From positions 1-64,000 of the forward strand of contig NZ_NOJY02000010.1 in NCBI RefSeq assembly GCF_002250835.2: 64,000 bases of DNA, given 5' to 3'. The notes beneath the pieces are model-generated. The model was not told where the DNA came from. It searched no databases and saw nothing but the letters and a program-made list of their open reading frames with translations. Position numbers and translations under genes: made by a program. Position 1 is the first letter of the stretch. Each line of letters begins with the position of its first letter. Origin of the DNA: Romboutsia weinsteinii (GTDB lineage: Bacteria; Bacillota; Clostridia; Peptostreptococcales; Peptostreptococcaceae). Below are positions 17,314 through 25,315 of this stretch, one piece after another.

Positions 17314-18201
17314 ATGGGTAATATTGATTTAATATTAAAGAAAATTTCTGGGTGGAGTAGTATTGATGGGATAACATATGAACCTCTGAATGGTGGTTTA
17401 TCAAATATTACTTATAAGGTAAAAGTAGACAATAAATTTTATGTATTAAGGGTTAATAATAACCAAAATGAATATCTAGATTTAAGTAGGGAAGAAGAAC
17501 AAAATGCAATTATTAAAGCGTCAAAATTAGGTATAGCGCCTAGTGTTTTTTCCTCAGGAAACAAGAAAAATACTTTGATTACTGAATTTATCGAGGGAAA
17601 ATCTATAGAAGTAGAAGAAATGCATAATACGGAGTTAATAAAAAAGGTTACATCGACTCTCCTAAAAATACATTCACTAAAAGGGATAAAAAGAGTTTGT
17701 TCTCCTTTTGATTTAATTAGAAGATATTTAAAAGGCGCACAAGATTTAAGTGTAATTATTCCTGATAACTTACATAAACATTTGAAACACATGGAAGGAA
17801 TAGAGATTCAAAGAAGCCAAGACAAAGAGAATATAAATAAGTATTGCCATAATGATTATCATACAGGATATAATATGATATTAAATGACGAAAAGCTTAC
17901 CGTTATTGATTGGGAGTTATCGGGTATTGGAGATGTGTATTTTGATTTAGCAACTATTTCATCAGATAATAGATTTAGTATTGAGGAAGATAAAGTTTTA
18001 TTAATTAGCTACTTTGGTGTATTTGACAATGAGAAACTTACGACACTAAATGACATGAAGTTTGTCTGTATGTTAAGAGAAATATCATGGGCATTGATGC
18101 ATGAAGGAATGAATATTGAACGAATCAATCATGATTTAAAATATTATGAATTTGCTCAATATATTTTAGATAGATTAGACCAAGGCATAGTAACATTATA
18201 A
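17314..18201 (+). CDS. Choline kinase/aminoglycoside phosphotransferase-family protein
   Basis: A 295-residue kinase-like protein. The N-lobe has GGLSNITYKVKV (glycine-rich loop) and FYVLRVNNN with the ATP-anchoring strand. The catalytic loop is CHNDYHTGYNMIL (H179, D181) and the metal-binding Asp is in VIDWELSGIGD (D199), followed by the YFDLA element common in LicA/choline kinase relatives. One oddity: the loop has five residues between catalytic Asp and the Asn rather than four. It may phosphorylate choline, ethanolamine, a sugar or a drug; the neighbours do not help. GGGGGAAGAG precedes the ATG. Confidence 0.82.
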   Translation: MGNIDLILKKISGWSSIDGITYEPLNGGLSNITYKVKVDNKFYVLRVNNNQNEYLDLSREEEQNAIIKASKLGIAPSVFSSGNKKNTLITEFIEGKSIEVEEMHNTELIKKVTSTLLKIHSLKGIKRVCSPFDLIRRYLKGAQDLSVIIPDNLHKHLKHMEGIEIQRSQDKENINKYCHNDYHTGYNMILNDEKLTVIDWELSGIGDVYFDLATISSDNRFSIEEDKVLLISYFGVFDNEKLTTLNDMKFVCMLREISWALMHEGMNIERINHDLKYYEFAQYILDRLDQGIVTL

Positions 18202-18208
18202 CAAAATA

Positions 18209-18250
18209 CCCCTATAGACTTTAATTATCTGCTCTATAGGGGACTTTTGT
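18209..18250. terminator. Bidirectional terminator
   Basis: Stem CCCCTATAGA / TCTATAGGGG, extended by AACAAAA and TTTTGTT flanks, between the kinase gene and the convergent prophage remnant. Confidence 0.82.
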
Positions 18251-18315
18251 TATGCTTATATCAACAAAAAGAACTTATGTTTGGCTGTAGTTTCCAAAAA
18301 AATGCTATCAAATAG

Positions 18316-18762
18316 CTACATATTCTTTAAGAAATTTTTATACTTATACTCAAGAAGCTCTACAGAAATACCCTCAGTTTTTGATATATAATCAATACTA
18401 TACCCCTCATAAATAGTAAAGATATCATCACTTATTAAAAGTTCTGCTGCAAATATATTTGCTTCTCTTTCATACCTTGACTTGTGCCAGTCAGAGTTGG
18501 TTGAAAGAGCAAGAATATTAACGTCTGTATGAAGTATAGCGTGAGCAAGCTCATGAGCTGCAACCATTCTTTGTTCTTCATAACATAGATTATTATTTAT
18601 AATAATAAGCCTTTCACCAAACTTTTTTGTATAACATCCTTTAGTATTATGCTTTAAATAGGTATGATTTAGAATAATATCAAGATCATATATTAATTGA
18701 AAGGGATTGTTAGTTTTATATTTTTTTACTAAGTTTTCTACCTCATATTTTATATCCATCAA
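18316..18762 (-). CDS. ImmA/IrrE-family metallopeptidase
   Basis: A 148-residue protein with the zinc motif HELAHAILH (HExxH) preceded by EEQRMVAAHE, and the downstream ERE-type element SRYEREANIFAAELLIS, both typical of ImmA/IrrE peptidases. In ICEBs1 and related elements ImmA cleaves the cognate repressor to release it. It sits directly downstream of the XRE repressor on the minus strand, in the expected operon order, so that repressor is its likely substrate. AGGGGGATTTTTG precedes the ATG. Confidence 0.9.
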   Translation of the reverse strand: MMDIKYEVENLVKKYKTNNPFQLIYDLDIILNHTYLKHNTKGCYTKKFGERLIIINNNLCYEEQRMVAAHELAHAILHTDVNILALSTNSDWHKSRYEREANIFAAELLISDDIFTIYEGYSIDYISKTEGISVELLEYKYKNFLKNM

Positions 18763-18799
18763 AAATCCCCCTGATAAATTATTACTGGGGAAAACTTAT

Positions 18800-19204
18800 T
18801 TATTTTCCCATTTTTTTTGAATCTTGTTTTTTCTTTGCCATAGCAAGACCTATTTCAAGTGCAGATAATAAATCTTCAAGTGCATCCTCAGTTATAGGTT
18901 CACCATCAAACATTAGACCTTCGCTAGTTTTTAGACTGTGCTTCATTTCTTCTATTGCATCTCTTACTTCTGACTGTGAACTTTTAGATAAAGAAGTTCT
19001 GTCATCAGATAGACCTGCTAAATAATCTAGACTTACTCCGTAGTAAAGTGCTAGTTCTTTTAAAATATCTCCCTTAGGTTCTCTTACCCCATTTTCATAT
19101 CTAGAAATTGTTACATTAGTAGTATTTAAATCTTTTGCTACTTGCTCAAGCGTAAGTTTTTTTTCTTTTCTAATGCTTTTTAATCTATTTGCCAAAGTTT
19201 CCAT
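18800..19204 (-). CDS. Prophage CI-type XRE repressor
   Basis: A 134-residue repressor. The helix-turn-helix is at about 5-55 (LKSIRKEKKLTLEQVAKDLN, TTNVTISRYENGVREPKGD), followed by the typical YYGVSLDYLAGLSDD linker, then a C-terminal region (SQSEVRDAIEEMKHSLKTSE) for dimerisation. I prefer the ATG at 19204 because GGCGGGTG precedes it; an upstream in-frame ATG at 19246 has no site. It is divergent from the Cro-like gene, with operator-like sites in between, and is followed by its likely protease ImmA. Confidence 0.88.
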   Translation of the reverse strand: METLANRLKSIRKEKKLTLEQVAKDLNTTNVTISRYENGVREPKGDILKELALYYGVSLDYLAGLSDDRTSLSKSSQSEVRDAIEEMKHSLKTSEGLMFDGEPITEDALEDLLSALEIGLAMAKKKQDSKKMGK

Positions 19205-19295
19205 TTTTTCACCCGCCTTTACCGTAATTATAGCAAAAATAACCAAAAAATTTATAGAAACTTACCAAAAATAATAAAAATATGGAAATAATTTG

Positions 19296-19352
19296 TTGAC
19301 ATTCAACCTAAGTGGTAATACTATTAACTTAACAAAGTAACCTAAATGGTTA
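19296..19352 (+). promoter_or_regulatory. Prophage early promoter with two operator sites
   Basis: TTGACA (19296-19301), a 17-base spacer and TACTAT (19319-19324) form a near-consensus sigma-A promoter for the Cro gene. Operator-like AACCTAAGTGGTAA (19305-19318) lies within the spacer, and the better palindrome TAACCTAAATGGTTA (19338-19352) lies just downstream. Both share ACC-N5-GGT, so the repressor would block this promoter directly. Confidence 0.7.
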
Positions 19353-19374
19353 GAAATAAAAAAGGGGGAGAAAT

Positions 19375-19572
19375 ATGAGTTATAAACTAATGCTAAAAGG
19401 TATAAGGGTTAGTAGGGGATTGACCCAAAAGAACATGGCAAACTTAGTAAACATGTCAGAATCTGCATATGTAAGAAAAGAAAATGAAAAAAGCCACTTT
19501 ACAGTAAATGAGGCAATGAGAGTTGCTAGAGTACTTGATGTTAAGCTTGAGACTATTTTTTTAGTAAATTAA
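19375..19572 (+). CDS. Cro-like XRE regulator
   Basis: A 65-residue helix-turn-helix protein: LKGIRVSRGLTQKNMANLVN, MSESAYVRKENEKSHFTVNEAM, then the RVARVLDVKLETIFLV ending. It is the first gene rightward of the prophage operators with an AAAGGGGGAGAA ribosome site. By position and size it is the lytic-side Cro-like regulator that opposes the CI-type repressor. Confidence 0.85.
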   Translation: MSYKLMLKGIRVSRGLTQKNMANLVNMSESAYVRKENEKSHFTVNEAMRVARVLDVKLETIFLVN

Positions 19573-19588
19573 ATAAGGGGGGGTACAT

Positions 19589-20395
19589 ATGAAAGTTTTT
19601 AGTAGCATGGAGTTTGGGGAAATTCAAGTATTAAAAGTAAACAATAAGGAGTACTTTGAAGCAACAAGGTCAGCTGAGATATTAGGTTATACAAACCCTA
19701 GAGATGCAATACTTAGATATTGTAATGAAGATGGAGTCGAGTTTTTCGACGTGATGATTTCAGCTGGAAAAAGAAAAGACAATAGTGAGATAATAAAATG
19801 TGTAAGTAAAAAGTTTATTGATGAAGGCAATCTTTATAGACTAATTGTTAGAAGTAAGAAAAAAGAAGCAAATAAGTTTGAAAGATGGGTTATGGAAGAT
19901 GTACTTCCAACAATAAGAAGTCATAAAGCTTATATTCAAGAAGATTTAGCATATGAGATTATTAATAATCCCAAAGTCACAATAGATCTTGCAAAGAGCT
20001 TACTTATGGAAAAAGAAAAGGTTGAAAAGCTTCAAAACATAATAAGTATGAATAAACCATATGTAAAAATAGGTGAAACAGTAGGAGAGTGCAGTGATGC
20101 AATAAGTATAGGAGCATATGCAAAGCTACTAAACAGTATGGGAATGGATATAGGAAGAACAAGGCTGTTTGATTGGCTTAGGGTAAATGGCTATCTTATG
20201 AATCAGGGTAGGGAAACTCAGCCTAAGCAAATATATATAGATAAGGGACTTTTTAAAACTCGCTTATTTGCAGTAAACACAAATCATGGTACTGAGTTTA
20301 GAATTACAACATACATAACTGGAAAGGGACAAGAATATTTTACAAAGATTTTACAAGGGGGATATAGAGATGAAAAGAATATCAAGTATATTTAA
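19589..20395 (+). CDS. Phage antirepressor (Bro-N plus KilA-C domains)
   Basis: A 268-residue protein. Residues 1-110 are a Bro-N domain (FGEIQVLKVNNKEYFEATRSA, LGYTNPRDAILRYC, RLIVRSKKKEANKFERWVMEDVLPTIRSHKAY) and about 140-265 a KilA-C/ANT domain (AISIGAYAKLLNSMGMDIGRTRLFDWLRVNGYL, YIDKGLFKTRLFAVN). Such proteins bind DNA and relieve repression. The reading frame is intact. Its last 26 bases overlap the start of the next gene. An AAGGGGGGGT site precedes the ATG. Confidence 0.9.
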   Translation: MKVFSSMEFGEIQVLKVNNKEYFEATRSAEILGYTNPRDAILRYCNEDGVEFFDVMISAGKRKDNSEIIKCVSKKFIDEGNLYRLIVRSKKKEANKFERWVMEDVLPTIRSHKAYIQEDLAYEIINNPKVTIDLAKSLLMEKEKVEKLQNIISMNKPYVKIGETVGECSDAISIGAYAKLLNSMGMDIGRTRLFDWLRVNGYLMNQGRETQPKQIYIDKGLFKTRLFAVNTNHGTEFRITTYITGKGQEYFTKILQGGYRDEKNIKYI

Positions 20396-20762
20396 AGCTA
20401 AGGGAATAAATGAGAATACATTACCATTTGGTAGTGATGAGTGTGGGAAGTTTTTAAGAGATACTTACAAGGATAGTGTTGATGAAGTTACAATTATGAA
20501 TGATGATATATACAAAAATTTAACTGAGTATGATGAGATAATAAGCGATATAAGTAAACTTGAAACAAGAAAAAAATATATAGAACATCTACTTCAAAGT
20601 GAGATGAAGGAATATGAGACAGGGTTTTGTAGAGAAAGAAAAATTACTTGGAAGAGTGTAAGTAAAAGTAGCGTAGATACAAAAAGTCTTAAAAAGGATT
20701 ATCCTGATATAATTAAGGACTATGTAAAAACAAGTAAGAGTAGAGTTTTTAAGGTTAAATAG
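20370..20762 (+). pseudogene. C-terminal third of a YqaJ-type phage recombinase
   Basis: A 130-residue frame with its own ribosome site (AAGGGGGATATAGAG) and ATG. From about residue 18 it follows the end of YqaJ proteins: PFGSDECGKFLRDTYKDSVDE, then a coiled helix (YDEIISDISKLETRKKYIEHL), then KITWKSVSKSSVDTKSLKKDY and SKSRVFKVK. The exonuclease core with its acidic active-site residues, normally about 200 residues before this, is missing. A short unrelated start (MKRISSIFKAKG) replaces it. It is probably a deletion product with no nuclease activity, although it may still be translated. Confidence 0.65.
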
Positions 20763-20772
20763 GGAGGATATT

Positions 20773-21681
20773 ATGGCGGTATATAGACAGATTCACATAG
20801 AATTTTGGCAAGATGGATTTGTATTAGATTTAACACCAGAAGAAAAATACTTCTATATCTATATAATGACTAACAGTAAAACTAGCCAATGTGGAATTTA
20901 TGAGTTACCGAAACGGATTATAGAAACAGAAACAGGGTACAACAGAGAAACAGTAGATAAATTATTACAGAGGTTTATAGACTATAAAAAGATTATTTAC
21001 TGTGAAGAGACCAAGGAGATTTTTATAATAAACTGGATAAAGCATAACTCCTTAAACAGTCCTAAGGTAAAAAAGTGTATAGAAAAAGATCTTACAACTA
21101 TTAAGAATAAAGAATTTATCAAAATATTTTATAGGGTATGCAAACAGTATCAATACAGTATAGATACAGTATGTATAGACTATGGGGAAGAAGAAGAAAA
21201 AGAAGAAGAAAAAGAAAAAGAAAAAGAAGAACAACAAGAAAAAGAAAAAAAGAATTGTAAAAATAATGAAGACAAAAAGCAATTAGCAGATAAATGTAAA
21301 AATAATAATGTAGTAGCAGAATATATTAAAGTTTATGAAAACTATATTGAACCAGTAAATAAATACACTGAAAAATGGATATTTACTGTTAGTAAGACAA
21401 TTGACATAGATTTATTTAAAAGAGCAGTAGATATAGCAATATATAGAGAGCGTAAACATAGAGGTTATGTAGATGGGATAATCAAACAGTGGATTAAATT
21501 AGATATTAGAAGTATAAATAATCTGAAATCTTATGCAGAAAGTTTGAAAAAAGGAGTAAATAAAAATGAAAACCACCAGTATACAAAACATGAACTTGCC
21601 ACAGGACTTTATGATGAGGGTGAATCAATTTATCAAAAGCCAAGTGAAGAACAACTCAATAAAGCAAAAGCACTCTTATAA
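20773..21681 (+). CDS. DnaD-like phage replication organiser
   Basis: A 302-residue protein. The N-terminal winged helix (residues 1-110: YRQIHIEFWQDGFVLDLTPEEKYFYIYIMTN, CGIYELPKRIIETETGY, FIINWIKHNSLNSPK) is a phage replisome-organiser domain. A highly charged Glu/Lys linker (about 137-170, encoded by a purine tract at 21180-21255) leads to a DnaD-type C-terminal domain (AEYIKVYENYIEPVNKYT ... GYVDGIIKQWI). Such proteins bind the phage origin and recruit the DnaC-like helicase loader, which is the next gene and overlaps it by 116 bases. Confidence 0.85.
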   Translation: MAVYRQIHIEFWQDGFVLDLTPEEKYFYIYIMTNSKTSQCGIYELPKRIIETETGYNRETVDKLLQRFIDYKKIIYCEETKEIFIINWIKHNSLNSPKVKKCIEKDLTTIKNKEFIKIFYRVCKQYQYSIDTVCIDYGEEEEKEEEKEKEKEEQQEKEKKNCKNNEDKKQLADKCKNNNVVAEYIKVYENYIEPVNKYTEKWIFTVSKTIDIDLFKRAVDIAIYRERKHRGYVDGIIKQWIKLDIRSINNLKSYAESLKKGVNKNENHQYTKHELATGLYDEGESIYQKPSEEQLNKAKALL

Positions 21682-22348
21682 GTGTAATAAATGTCGTGAT
21701 TATACATTTATAATAAAAAACGATGAAGCTATACCTTGTGAATGTAGAGCTTTAAGAGAAGCAGAAGCAATATTAAAAAACAGTGGTATAAGTGAGGAAT
21801 TTAGGAAAAAGACATTTGAAAATTTTAATTATAGCTTTGATATTCAGTTAGTAGATGCATTTGCAAAGGCGAAAGACTACGTAAATAGCACAAACACAAA
21901 ACTACCCAGTAGAGAAAATTCGATAATATTTATGGGACAAGTAGGATCAGGTAAAACTCACCTATCATTAGCAATAGCAAATAAGCTTATGAATAATGGT
22001 ATTGGAGTACTTTATATGTCTTATAGAGATAGTATGACATATATAAAGCAAAATATAATGGATAATGATAAGTACCAAAGAATAATAGAAAAATATAAAA
22101 AAGCTAAAATACTTTTAATAGACGATTTATACAAAGGAAATATTAGCAAAAGTGATATAAATATTATGTTTGAAATAATAAATTTTAGATACTTTAATAA
22201 TCTACCTATAATAGTAAGTACAGAGAAGAGTTTTAATGAGTTACTAGAAATTGATGAAGCTGTGGGAAGTAGAATCATTGAGATGGCAAAGAGTCATGTT
22301 ATAGAGCTTAGAGGTAAGAAATTAAATTATAGAATCTATGGGAATTAG
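21566..22348 (+). CDS. DnaC/IstB-like ATPase, phage helicase loader
   Basis: A 260-residue AAA+ protein. An N-terminal zinc-like CxxC ... CxC (C40, C43, C58, C60) precedes the ATPase core: Walker A GQVGSGKT (124-131), Walker B ILLIDDLYK (D186, D187) and sensor region IIVSTEKSF. This is the domain order of DnaC/DnaI helicase loaders in phages. The ATG at 21566 has AAAAAGGAG upstream and lies inside the end of the DnaD-like gene, in another frame, which implies translational coupling. Confidence 0.9.
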   Translation: MKTTSIQNMNLPQDFMMRVNQFIKSQVKNNSIKQKHSYKCNKCRDYTFIIKNDEAIPCECRALREAEAILKNSGISEEFRKKTFENFNYSFDIQLVDAFAKAKDYVNSTNTKLPSRENSIIFMGQVGSGKTHLSLAIANKLMNNGIGVLYMSYRDSMTYIKQNIMDNDKYQRIIEKYKKAKILLIDDLYKGNISKSDINIMFEIINFRYFNNLPIIVSTEKSFNELLEIDEAVGSRIIEMAKSHVIELRGKKLNYRIYGN

Positions 22349-22371
22349 ATTTAAAAATAAGGGGAGATTTT

Positions 22372-23181
22372 ATGGGGAATTTATTAATTATAGATAGCGG
22401 GCACAATGAGTATGTAAAGGGGAAGGAATCGCCAGACAAATCACTTAGGGAATGGAAATTTAATAATAGTATGCAGTATAAGTTGGCTAATAGATTAAAG
22501 AGTCTTAATATAGACTATTATATGACCAATCCATATCCACAAGGAAAAGATGAGATAGGGCTAATTACAAGATGCAATAAAGCTAATTCTTATTGGAAAA
22601 ATCAAGGTAAACCTAATTGTTTATTTTTATCAATACACGCAAATGCGTATAAAGAGTGGAGTAGTGCAAGGGGAGTAGAGGTATTTACTTGTAAGAATTG
22701 TTCTAGTAATTCAACTAAAGCTAGTAGATTGATTTGTAATTCTATATACAATGGTGTAAAAAATAACATAGATAAAGGATTTATTAACAGAGGATCAAAG
22801 ATTGAAGACTTTACGGTTATAAGTAAAACCAATATGCCAGCTGTACTTGTTGAGTATGGATTTTATACTAATAAGCTTGATTTGGAAATACTTAAACACA
22901 AACAAGATGAGTTGGTTGAGTATACATTGGATGGTATATGCAGTTATTTTGGAGTAAATTATAGTAGTGAAGAAAAATATGCCAATGGTAATTATAATAA
23001 AAAGGCAAAGACTACTGAAAATTTAAATGTTAGAAAAGGAAGAGGTACTAACTACGATATAGTAAGCACCATACCAAAAGGCTCTAGTATTAATGTTAAT
23101 TACTGCCTGAATAATTGGTTTTCTACTTATGACTTGGGTACTTTAGGATATGTAAGTGGGGATTATATAAAATTTTTATAA
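22372..23181 (+). CDS. Endolysin: N-acetylmuramoyl-L-alanine amidase with SH3 domain
   Basis: A 269-residue endolysin. Residues 1-190 are an Amidase_3 domain with zinc ligands H11, E27 and H89 (SIHAN) and catalytic E161 (VEYGFYTN). Residues 211-269 are a bacterial SH3 wall-binding domain (TENLNVRKGRGTNYDIVSTI ... GYVSGDYI). It cleaves the amide bond between MurNAc and L-Ala in peptidoglycan. There is no signal peptide, so a holin would be needed for export, and none is seen nearby. The frame is intact even though the structural genes are gone. Confidence 0.92.
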   Translation: MGNLLIIDSGHNEYVKGKESPDKSLREWKFNNSMQYKLANRLKSLNIDYYMTNPYPQGKDEIGLITRCNKANSYWKNQGKPNCLFLSIHANAYKEWSSARGVEVFTCKNCSSNSTKASRLICNSIYNGVKNNIDKGFINRGSKIEDFTVISKTNMPAVLVEYGFYTNKLDLEILKHKQDELVEYTLDGICSYFGVNYSSEEKYANGNYNKKAKTTENLNVRKGRGTNYDIVSTIPKGSSINVNYCLNNWFSTYDLGTLGYVSGDYIKFL

Positions 23182-23301
23182 AAAAAATATGAATAGTATG
23201 TATATAATCTTAAACAAATGGCAATTATTAAGATAGACCACGAATTACCATACTACTACATTAATTACTACCTCATAATTTAAATACTTATTTCATAAAA
23301 T

Positions 23302-23336
23302 AAAGACTAGCAAGCATCGGAAACTTGCTAGTCTTT
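23302..23336. terminator. Bidirectional terminator
   Basis: A perfect 13-bp stem AAAGACTAGCAAG / CTTGCTAGTCTTT between the endolysin and the convergent Crp/Fnr gene. The AGACTAGCA stem core recurs in the terminator at 56688. Confidence 0.85.
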
Positions 23337-23376
23337 ATTTGTGCTCAAGCATTTGTTTCTTAATACAAAAATATTA

Positions 23377-24090
23377 CTATAAAAACTTAGCATCCTGATA
23401 TAAATCTCCAGATAATTCTATTAAAAGCTTATGATTAATAACTCTATAGCCAATATCGTCTTTTTCTAAGACACCTTTTTTACATAAACCATTAAGAGTT
23501 CTTAACAAATGTCTATAACTACTTCCTAAAAGTTCTGCCAAATCAACTAAATTCTCATCAAAATTTACATACTGATTTGAGTCAAGATATTTCACAGTTA
23601 CTAATAGTTCATTAATATAGCTAGCCAATCTATTTTCAAGTGGATATAGTAAGTTTATTGTGCTATTCATGCTTATTACAAATAGTTTTTCAGCTAAGCT
23701 CTCACAAGTAAACTTTAAAAACTTTTTATCGTTAGTTAATTCCTTCCTAGCTTTTTTCATATCTATTGCCAAACAATAGCACTCAGTCAATGCTTGAATT
23801 GAACCTGATGTAGCTTGATTTTTTATAATTTCTATATCTCCAATCACTTTAAGTGGCTTATAAAAACTTAAAAGTACAGCTCTACCATTAGGTAGTGTTT
23901 TAAATAATTTAGCCTTGCCCTCTATAAGAAACAAAAAGTAAGGCATATCTTCTCCTTCTTGACATAGGTACTCATTTCTTTCATATTTAAAAAGTTTTAT
24001 ATTTTCTTTCATATCTTTATCAAATAATTTATGTAGTTTTAGTTCATTATAATAGCTATCTATGACAAATAAATCTTCTATCTTTTTCAC
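23377..24090 (-). CDS. Crp/Fnr-family regulator (YeiL-like)
   Basis: A 237-residue protein. The N-terminal cyclic-nucleotide-binding-like beta roll spans about 35-120 (YLCQEGEDMPYFLFLIEGKAKLFKTLPNGRAVLLSFYKPLKVIGDIEII). A long helix follows, and the helix-turn-helix is at about 185-225 (VDLAELLGSSYRHLLRTLNGLCKKGVLEK). The family responds to small effectors or redox state. It is divergent from two DMT half-transporters across a 142-base region containing a perfect 14-bp palindrome of Crp/Fnr type, so it probably controls them. Confidence 0.9.
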   Translation of the reverse strand: MKKIEDLFVIDSYYNELKLHKLFDKDMKENIKLFKYERNEYLCQEGEDMPYFLFLIEGKAKLFKTLPNGRAVLLSFYKPLKVIGDIEIIKNQATSGSIQALTECYCLAIDMKKARKELTNDKKFLKFTCESLAEKLFVISMNSTINLLYPLENRLASYINELLVTVKYLDSNQYVNFDENLVDLAELLGSSYRHLLRTLNGLCKKGVLEKDDIGYRVINHKLLIELSGDLYQDAKFL

Positions 24091-24159
24091 TGGATTTTAC
24101 CTTTCTATTTTTGATCTTTATTATATTATATATTATATTTTTAAATTTTATATTTATAG

Positions 24160-24173
24160 ATGACATATGTCAT
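24160..24173. promoter_or_regulatory. Candidate Crp/Fnr operator
   Basis: ATGACATATGTCAT is a perfect palindrome whose TGACA / TGTCA half-sites are of the Crp/Fnr class. It is 60 bases upstream of the first DMT gene and 70 bases from the divergent regulator, so it could control both. Confidence 0.65.
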
Positions 24174-24232
24174 TATTTTTATTGATTTTTTGTGATATTT
24201 TAATAATTATTCTAAGAAAAGAGGTATTTATA

Positions 24233-24655
24233 ATGAATTATATTATTTCAATTTTTACAGGTGTATTATTAGCACTAATGGTTTCCTTAAATGGTACTGT
24301 TGGAGAAGTAGCAGGTAATTATGCTTCTAGCGTAATAATACACGTTATAGGTCTTATAGGAATTATAATAGTACTTATTGCAACAAAGTCAAAGCTACAA
24401 AATCTTAAAGGTATACCTTTTTATATGTACACTGGTGGGCTAATTGGTGTCTTAACAGTTATATTTACTAATGTAAGTTTTTCTAAGTTAGGTGCCTCCT
24501 TAACGATATCTGTTGGCTTATTTGGGCAATTGATTACATCTATAATCATAGACCACTTTGGTTTATTTAACTTGCCAGTAAATAAGTTTAACAAAAAGAA
24601 AATAATAGGGTTTAGCATCATTATATTAGGTATATTTGTGATGACTATACAATAA
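24233..24655 (+). CDS. DMT-family (YdcZ/DUF606) half-transporter
   Basis: A 140-residue protein with five hydrophobic segments and the DMT2/DUF606 pattern: IFTGVLLALMVSLNGTVGE, PFYMYTGGLIGVLTVIFTNVSFSKLGASLT, VGLFGQLITSIIIDHFGLF. These half-size carriers are thought to work as pairs in drug/metabolite transport. The ATG at 24233 follows AAGAGGTATTTATA; an earlier in-frame ATG at 24167 overlaps the operator and is unlikely. It lies 10 bases before a second half-transporter. Confidence 0.88.
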   Translation: MNYIISIFTGVLLALMVSLNGTVGEVAGNYASSVIIHVIGLIGIIIVLIATKSKLQNLKGIPFYMYTGGLIGVLTVIFTNVSFSKLGASLTISVGLFGQLITSIIIDHFGLFNLPVNKFNKKKIIGFSIIILGIFVMTIQ

Positions 24656-24665
24656 GGAGGATATT

Positions 24666-25100
24666 ATGATTTATATAATTATTGCTGTATTATCGGGTTT
24701 TACAATTGTTACATCTAGGTCTGTCAACTCTATCTTAGCAGAGAAAATAGGGATGTATCAAAGTACATTTTTCAATTATGTCTTAGGTCTTACAGGGTCA
24801 CTTATACTGTTGTTTATAAGTGGAGAAACTCTTAGACTTTTTAGTTTTGAGTCTTATGACGCTACATGGTTTTATTATACTGGAGGTCTTGTTGGTGTAG
24901 TATCTGTTACATTATCTTCTTATTTAGCTTTGAGAGTTTCGTCATTTTATTTAACCTTATTAATTTTTATTGGTCAGCTTTTTACAGGTATTGTATTAGA
25001 CTACATAGCTATTGGAAGTATCTCTATATATCAAGTGATTGGAGGGGTTTTAGTAGTTATTGGACTTGCATATAATCTTTTTATAGATAATTCTAGATAA
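24666..25100 (+). CDS. DMT-family (YdcZ/DUF606) half-transporter, partner
   Basis: A 144-residue paralogue of the preceding gene, with five hydrophobic segments: SGFTIVTSRSVNSILAEKIG, ATWFYYTGGLVGVVSVTLSSY, TLLIFIGQLFTGIVLDYI. Tight spacing (10 bases, AAGGAGGATATT site) suggests a heterodimer made of the two halves. The substrate is unknown; regulation is probably by the divergent Crp/Fnr protein. Confidence 0.88.
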   Translation: MIYIIIAVLSGFTIVTSRSVNSILAEKIGMYQSTFFNYVLGLTGSLILLFISGETLRLFSFESYDATWFYYTGGLVGVVSVTLSSYLALRVSSFYLTLLIFIGQLFTGIVLDYIAIGSISIYQVIGGVLVVIGLAYNLFIDNSR

Positions 25101-25128
25101 AACTATATATATATATTAAACTGAATAT

Positions 25129-25160
25129 AAAAAGCGTTAGAATAAATTCTAGCGCTTTTT
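25129..25160 (+). terminator. Rho-independent terminator
   Basis: Stem AAAAAGCG-TAGAAT / ATTCTA-GCGCTTTTT after the DMT pair. Confidence 0.85.
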
Positions 25161-25315
25161 ATATTTAGTTTTAATAAAATCATAATGAATTAATATCTAA
25201 GTATATTAAATTTATTAAAAAATATTAAAAAATTGAAGCCAAATGTATATTCTCAGTGTCTAATATATGTAAAGATACACTAGATGAATTCATTGAAAGG
25301 AATATTTACACAATT

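Larger units (their letters stand above)
18316..23181. mobile_element. Prophage remnant: immunity, replication and lysis genes only
   Basis: Eight adjacent phage-type genes: ImmA-like peptidase and repressor (minus strand), then Cro, antirepressor, truncated YqaJ, DnaD-like, DnaC-like and amidase (plus strand). Integrase, terminase, capsid, tail and holin genes are absent, and YqaJ has lost its nuclease domain. The order immunity-replication-lysin is what remains if structural genes and part of the recombination region were deleted. I could not identify attachment sites. Confidence 0.8.

Noticed and set aside
21052-21282. Minus-strand frame rich in phenylalanine
   Set aside because: It is the mirror of the Glu/Lys-coding purine tract in the DnaD-like gene.
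18316-23181. Complete functional prophage or ICE
   Set aside because: No integrase, relaxase, terminase, capsid or holin is present between or beside these genes.
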